Part shown: in pieces, positions 61,246 through 64,000 of the stretch
Layout: every line of letters starts with the position of its first letter
How positions within the stretch are numbered: the first letter of the stretch is position 1
Assembly: GCA_031429355.1 (NCBI GenBank)
Contig: JANOZM010000014.1
Location: forward strand, 372,001 to 436,000
Source of the DNA: JANOZM01 sp031429355
GTDB taxonomy: Bacteria; Pseudomonadota; Gammaproteobacteria; Burkholderiales; Burkholderiaceae_E
Direction: 5' to 3'
Length of the DNA stretch: 64,000 nucleotides
Position numbers and translations under genes: made by a program
Notes under the pieces: model-generated
Database searches by the model: none
Seen by the model: the letters and a program-made list of their open reading frames with translations, nothing else
Told to the model about the DNA's origin: nothing

Positions 61246-63015
61246 GTGAGTAAATTTGGTTTTTTAAACCCAGTTTTTAATAGCTCAGCGCTTTTAGTGG
61301 AGGCGGTTTACAAAGAAATATTCGACACAATAAACCAGCGGTCTCGGTATCTGGTATTTCCGGTAACAATTGTCGTTATCGTCGTTGTGATGCTAGGCTG
61401 GGATAAATTTCCACATAGTTTGTTAATTGTCTGGGGTTTTTTAACTATTTTGCATACCTTGGTTCGTTGGCAGGTTATCCAACGGATCGCAAAAGAAGTA
61501 CACACCTACGTATATCGCCTTAGAATTGTAACGCTGACACATTTTGTTAGTGGGTTACTGCATGCAGCCCCGCTGCTGTTTTTCAATCAAATGACCGACA
61601 CCCAACGGGCTATCATTACAGTGCTTCTCTTGGGCATGGCGATAAGCAACGTAGCCTTAACTATGGGCCACCAAGGTATTGCTTGGTGCTATCAAATACC
61701 CACTGTGGGCGGCTCGGCGTTTTGTTGGCTGACTTATCCAACAAGCAATGACGGTGAGCTCGCTTCGATTGGCTTGGGCATCTTGATGTTGGTTCTGTTA
61801 GTTATTTTGAGCCTGCACGCAAGAGCCGCCTTAAGCAGTTTATTTGCAAACATCCGAAATCGCGAACAACTAGTAGGGCTTAACCAAGATCTCCGCTTAG
61901 CCTTGGAGCGGGCTGAAAGTGCTAACCGAGCGAAGACGCGTTTTTTAGCCTCTGCAAGCCACGACTTACGCCAACCATTACATACGCTTGCGATGTTTAG
62001 CGCGGCATTGCAATTGCGCCCGTTAGATCAGAAAAGCGCCGACATTGCTCGCAACATTAGTACGGCGATGCAAGATCTAACCAGCGAGCTCGATTCATTG
62101 CTCGACATTTCAAAACTGGATGCCGGTATTGTTCAAGTCAATACGGCACCAATCGATTTAAACCAATTACTAGACAACATACGCACGCTTTATCTGCCTG
62201 TCGCGCAAGAAAATAATTTAACGCTTGTTGTTGTAACCAATGCGCTGATAAGCGTTAATTCGGATCGCAGTTTACTAGAACGCGTGGTTCGTAACTTAGT
62301 AGACAATGCGATCAAATATAGTGAAAAAGGCACCATCGTTGTGGAGGCACACTTAGATAGGCAACGCCGCAGTGTTTCAGTATCAATTAGCGACCAAGGG
62401 ATTGGCATAGCACCATCGGAGATGGATCACGTCTTTGATGAGTTTTATCAAGTCGATAACCCCGAGCGCAACCGCATAAAAGGTTTGGGCCTAGGATTAT
62501 CGATCGTTAGACGCCTAACTAATTTGTTAGGTATACAGTTGGACTGCGAATCTAGTTGGGGAAAAGGCAGCACATTTAAACTAACCTTGCCAGCGACGGT
62601 GCGTGAACCCGCACGCTCAAACATTAGTAGCCCAGAGCGATTCTCGCATCTTACGGGCTGCAAAGTACTGGTACTAGATGATGAACCTGCAGTTCGCGCT
62701 TCGATGAATGCCTTGTTGTCTGAAATTGGTTGTGACGTGGAAACCGTTGCCGATAGCGAGCAAGCAATTGCTGCAGCAACAAAACGCAAACCGGATATTT
62801 TGTTGGCCGACCTACGTTTACAAGGTTTAAGCAACGGCATTCAAACCATCAAAGCGATTCGCCTATTGCATCCCAATTTACCAGCCCTGCTAATAAGCGG
62901 CGATACTGAACCAGCACAGCTGACTGCCGCAAATTCGGCTGGCATCGAACTTCTACACAAACCAGTTCAACTTGAACTATTAGCAAAAACAATCGCTCGA
63001 CATTTAAAGTTCTAG
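61246..63015 (+). CDS. Hybrid sensor histidine kinase with C-terminal receiver
   Basis: A 589-residue kinase from a GTG start with no clear ribosome-binding site. Five or six N-terminal membrane helices (residues 36-195) precede the HisKA domain with His239 (LASASHDLRQPLHTL), an HATPase domain (NLVDNAIKYSEKGT, SDQGIGIAP, GLGLGLSIVRRL) and a receiver with Asp522 (ILLADLRLQG). The ligand is unknown; the membrane helices resemble a sensor of membrane state. Convergent with and overlapping the next kinase by 12 bases. Confidence 0.92.
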   Translation: MSKFGFLNPVFNSSALLVEAVYKEIFDTINQRSRYLVFPVTIVVIVVVMLGWDKFPHSLLIVWGFLTILHTLVRWQVIQRIAKEVHTYVYRLRIVTLTHFVSGLLHAAPLLFFNQMTDTQRAIITVLLLGMAISNVALTMGHQGIAWCYQIPTVGGSAFCWLTYPTSNDGELASIGLGILMLVLLVILSLHARAALSSLFANIRNREQLVGLNQDLRLALERAESANRAKTRFLASASHDLRQPLHTLAMFSAALQLRPLDQKSADIARNISTAMQDLTSELDSLLDISKLDAGIVQVNTAPIDLNQLLDNIRTLYLPVAQENNLTLVVVTNALISVNSDRSLLERVVRNLVDNAIKYSEKGTIVVEAHLDRQRRSVSVSISDQGIGIAPSEMDHVFDEFYQVDNPERNRIKGLGLGLSIVRRLTNLLGIQLDCESSWGKGSTFKLTLPATVREPARSNISSPERFSHLTGCKVLVLDDEPAVRASMNALLSEIGCDVETVADSEQAIAAATKRKPDILLADLRLQGLSNGIQTIKAIRLLHPNLPALLISGDTEPAQLTAANSAGIELLHKPVQLELLAKTIARHLKF

Positions 63016-64000
63016 ACGCTGCCTTAAGCTATTTGGATCGACTGGTTTAGCAAAAAAATAATACCCTTGTTCAGCACATTGTTGCTTTAAATTGCCTTGC
63101 GTATCACCACTGACCACGCAGCAAATGGTATTTTTCAATTCAGAACGATAGTTATTTAAAAGTTCAATTCCACCCGTTAAATCGGCAAGAGAACGATCAA
63201 GATTTTCATCTTGATCGGACGTATTGTTATCTGACGCAGCGATGCCTAGCCGATCGTCAACAATTACCGAGTGCCAAGACCCAGCACTGAGTTGCTGCCG
63301 AGCGGCGCTGGCGGTAGAAACCCACCTAGCCTCATATCCCCACGCGCACAGTAAAGCCACGGTACTTTGCCCAACCGAGACTTCGTTGTCCACAACAAGA
63401 ACGCGGCGTACTTCTGCATTAGCTAACGGTACGTAAATTGCCGCTTCGACTGACGGCAATAGTGAAGCCGTTTGATCACTGGGAAATTGAACTATAAAAT
63501 TACTACCGGCGTTAGTAGACTGAAGTACGCATTGAATATTCAGCTGTTCGCACAAGCGTTTTACAATCGCCAAACCGAGTCCAATGCCTTTACTTCGATC
63601 ACGCCCTTCATTGTTTACCTGAAAAAATTCTTCAAACACAGTGTTTTGTAGGTGCGTTGGAATACCCGTTCCATCATCCACTACGTGAATTTGTGTTTGG
63701 CCCAAGAAATTACGTTCCAGCTCGATGGTCAATTGATTGCGTGCGCCATGCTTCAAAGCGTTATCAATTAAGTTACGCACAATTCGTTCGATAAAAATCG
63801 GATCGCTATTTACTGCAAGCGGTTCTTGCAACATTAGTTGCAGCGCAATACCTTTTAACTGCGCTTGCGGTTTGTAACCCGTCACTACTTGTTGCAACAA
63901 ATGGTTCAGGTCCACTGCTTGTATTTGCGCTTGCGTATTTTGTGAGTCTAGGCGCGATAAATCGAGTAACGAATTGAGTAAGGACGAAAGCGCAACAACG
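63004..64000 (-). CDS. Hybrid sensor histidine kinase (N-terminal part beyond window)
   Basis: Translation of the minus strand from the window edge gives LLNSLLDLSRLDSQNTQAQI, the end of a HisKA domain, then an HATPase domain (NLIDNALKHGARNQLTIELE, DDGTGIPTHLQNTVF, GIGLGLAIVKRL) and a C-terminal receiver (RRVLVVDNEVSVGQSTVALL). The receiver Asp is in VIVDDRLG. A 20-residue acidic, Asn/Asp-rich insertion (IAASDNNTSDQDENLDRSLA) follows the phosphoacceptor, unusual for receivers. The start and phosphoacceptor His lie past position 64000, so the gene is partial. Confidence 0.88.
   Translation of the reverse strand, partial: VVALSSLLNSLLDLSRLDSQNTQAQIQAVDLNHLLQQVVTGYKPQAQLKGIALQLMLQEPLAVNSDPIFIERIVRNLIDNALKHGARNQLTIELERNFLGQTQIHVVDDGTGIPTHLQNTVFEEFFQVNNEGRDRSKGIGLGLAIVKRLCEQLNIQCVLQSTNAGSNFIVQFPSDQTASLLPSVEAAIYVPLANAEVRRVLVVDNEVSVGQSTVALLCAWGYEARWVSTASAARQQLSAGSWHSVIVDDRLGIAASDNNTSDQDENLDRSLADLTGGIELLNNYRSELKNTICCVVSGDTQGNLKQQCAEQGYYFFAKPVDPNSLRQRLEL

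Noticed and set aside
1..64000. CRISPR array, insertion sequence, prophage, rRNA or tRNA
   Set aside because: No array-like spaced repeats, transposase or integrase frames, phage structural genes or complete RNA genes were found on reading.

Overview
The window looks like a chromosomal segment of a Gram-negative betaproteobacterium, most likely Burkholderiales. The evidence is two Bug/TctC-type periplasmic binding proteins, the glucokinase-RpiR fusion known from Burkholderia and Neisseria relatives, the FmdB/DUF502/aspS/endonuclease/clsB gene order, a TonB-dependent receptor with a PEP-CTERM-tagged protein elsewhere, and a full Entner-Doudoroff pair. Base composition is moderate by eye. No tRNA, rRNA, CRISPR array, transposase or prophage was recognised.

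Region 1 (1-14.2 kb, both strands) is a mosaic of small units: a LacI-type regulator cut by the window start, a PEP-CTERM/TIGR03118 protein with a coupled small gene, a methyltransferase that appears to have lost its 5' end, a hipBA toxin-antitoxin operon with a readable promoter and three evenly spaced operators, a DUF3617 protein, an exported intradiol-dioxygenase-like protein with a Bug protein, an OmpA-like lipoprotein, an AbrB/VapC pair, an orphan antitoxin, an isochorismatase-GlxA pair and an AAA_14/DUF4143 ATPase.

Region 2 (15.3-31 kb) is one long, tightly packed minus-strand operon: two paralogous metal-dependent amidohydrolases flanking an alpha/beta hydrolase, a branched-chain-type ABC importer (LivH, LivM, LivK, LivG, LivF), a Tm-1-like (UPF0261) domain fused to the LivF ATPase, a PEP-hydrolase-family TIM-barrel protein, a YqiK-like flotillin, an SRPBCC protein and an SRPBCC-quinone oxidoreductase fusion. 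A divergent TetR regulator sits at its head with a 10+4+10 bp palindrome next to its start. I read it as an uptake and breakdown pathway for an unidentified amide- or lactam-like compound; it is the most promising candidate for an undescribed system here.

Region 3 (32.3-50.6 kb) is a maltodextrin/glucose locus. A TonB receptor, MalE, MalF, MalG and a cytoplasmic GH13 enzyme form one minus-strand series that also contains a flavin-dependent tryptophan-halogenase homologue. Two glucokinases (one fused to an RpiR regulator), a second RpiR/HexR-like regulator, Edd and Eda follow. Similar TGTA-N7-TACA palindromes in front of the receptor, the glucokinases and edd suggest a common RpiR/HexR-type control. 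No MalK, zwf or pgl is present in the window.

Region 4 (50.6-59.5 kb, minus strand) is housekeeping and DNA repair: FmdB-like protein, DUF502 membrane protein, AspRS, an EEP-fold hydrolase, cardiolipin synthase B, ligase-associated exonuclease, a Bug protein and ATP-dependent DNA ligase. Region 5 (59.6-64 kb) is a signalling cluster: a LuxR-type regulator, a NarL-type response regulator, a complete hybrid kinase and a second hybrid kinase that runs off the window end.
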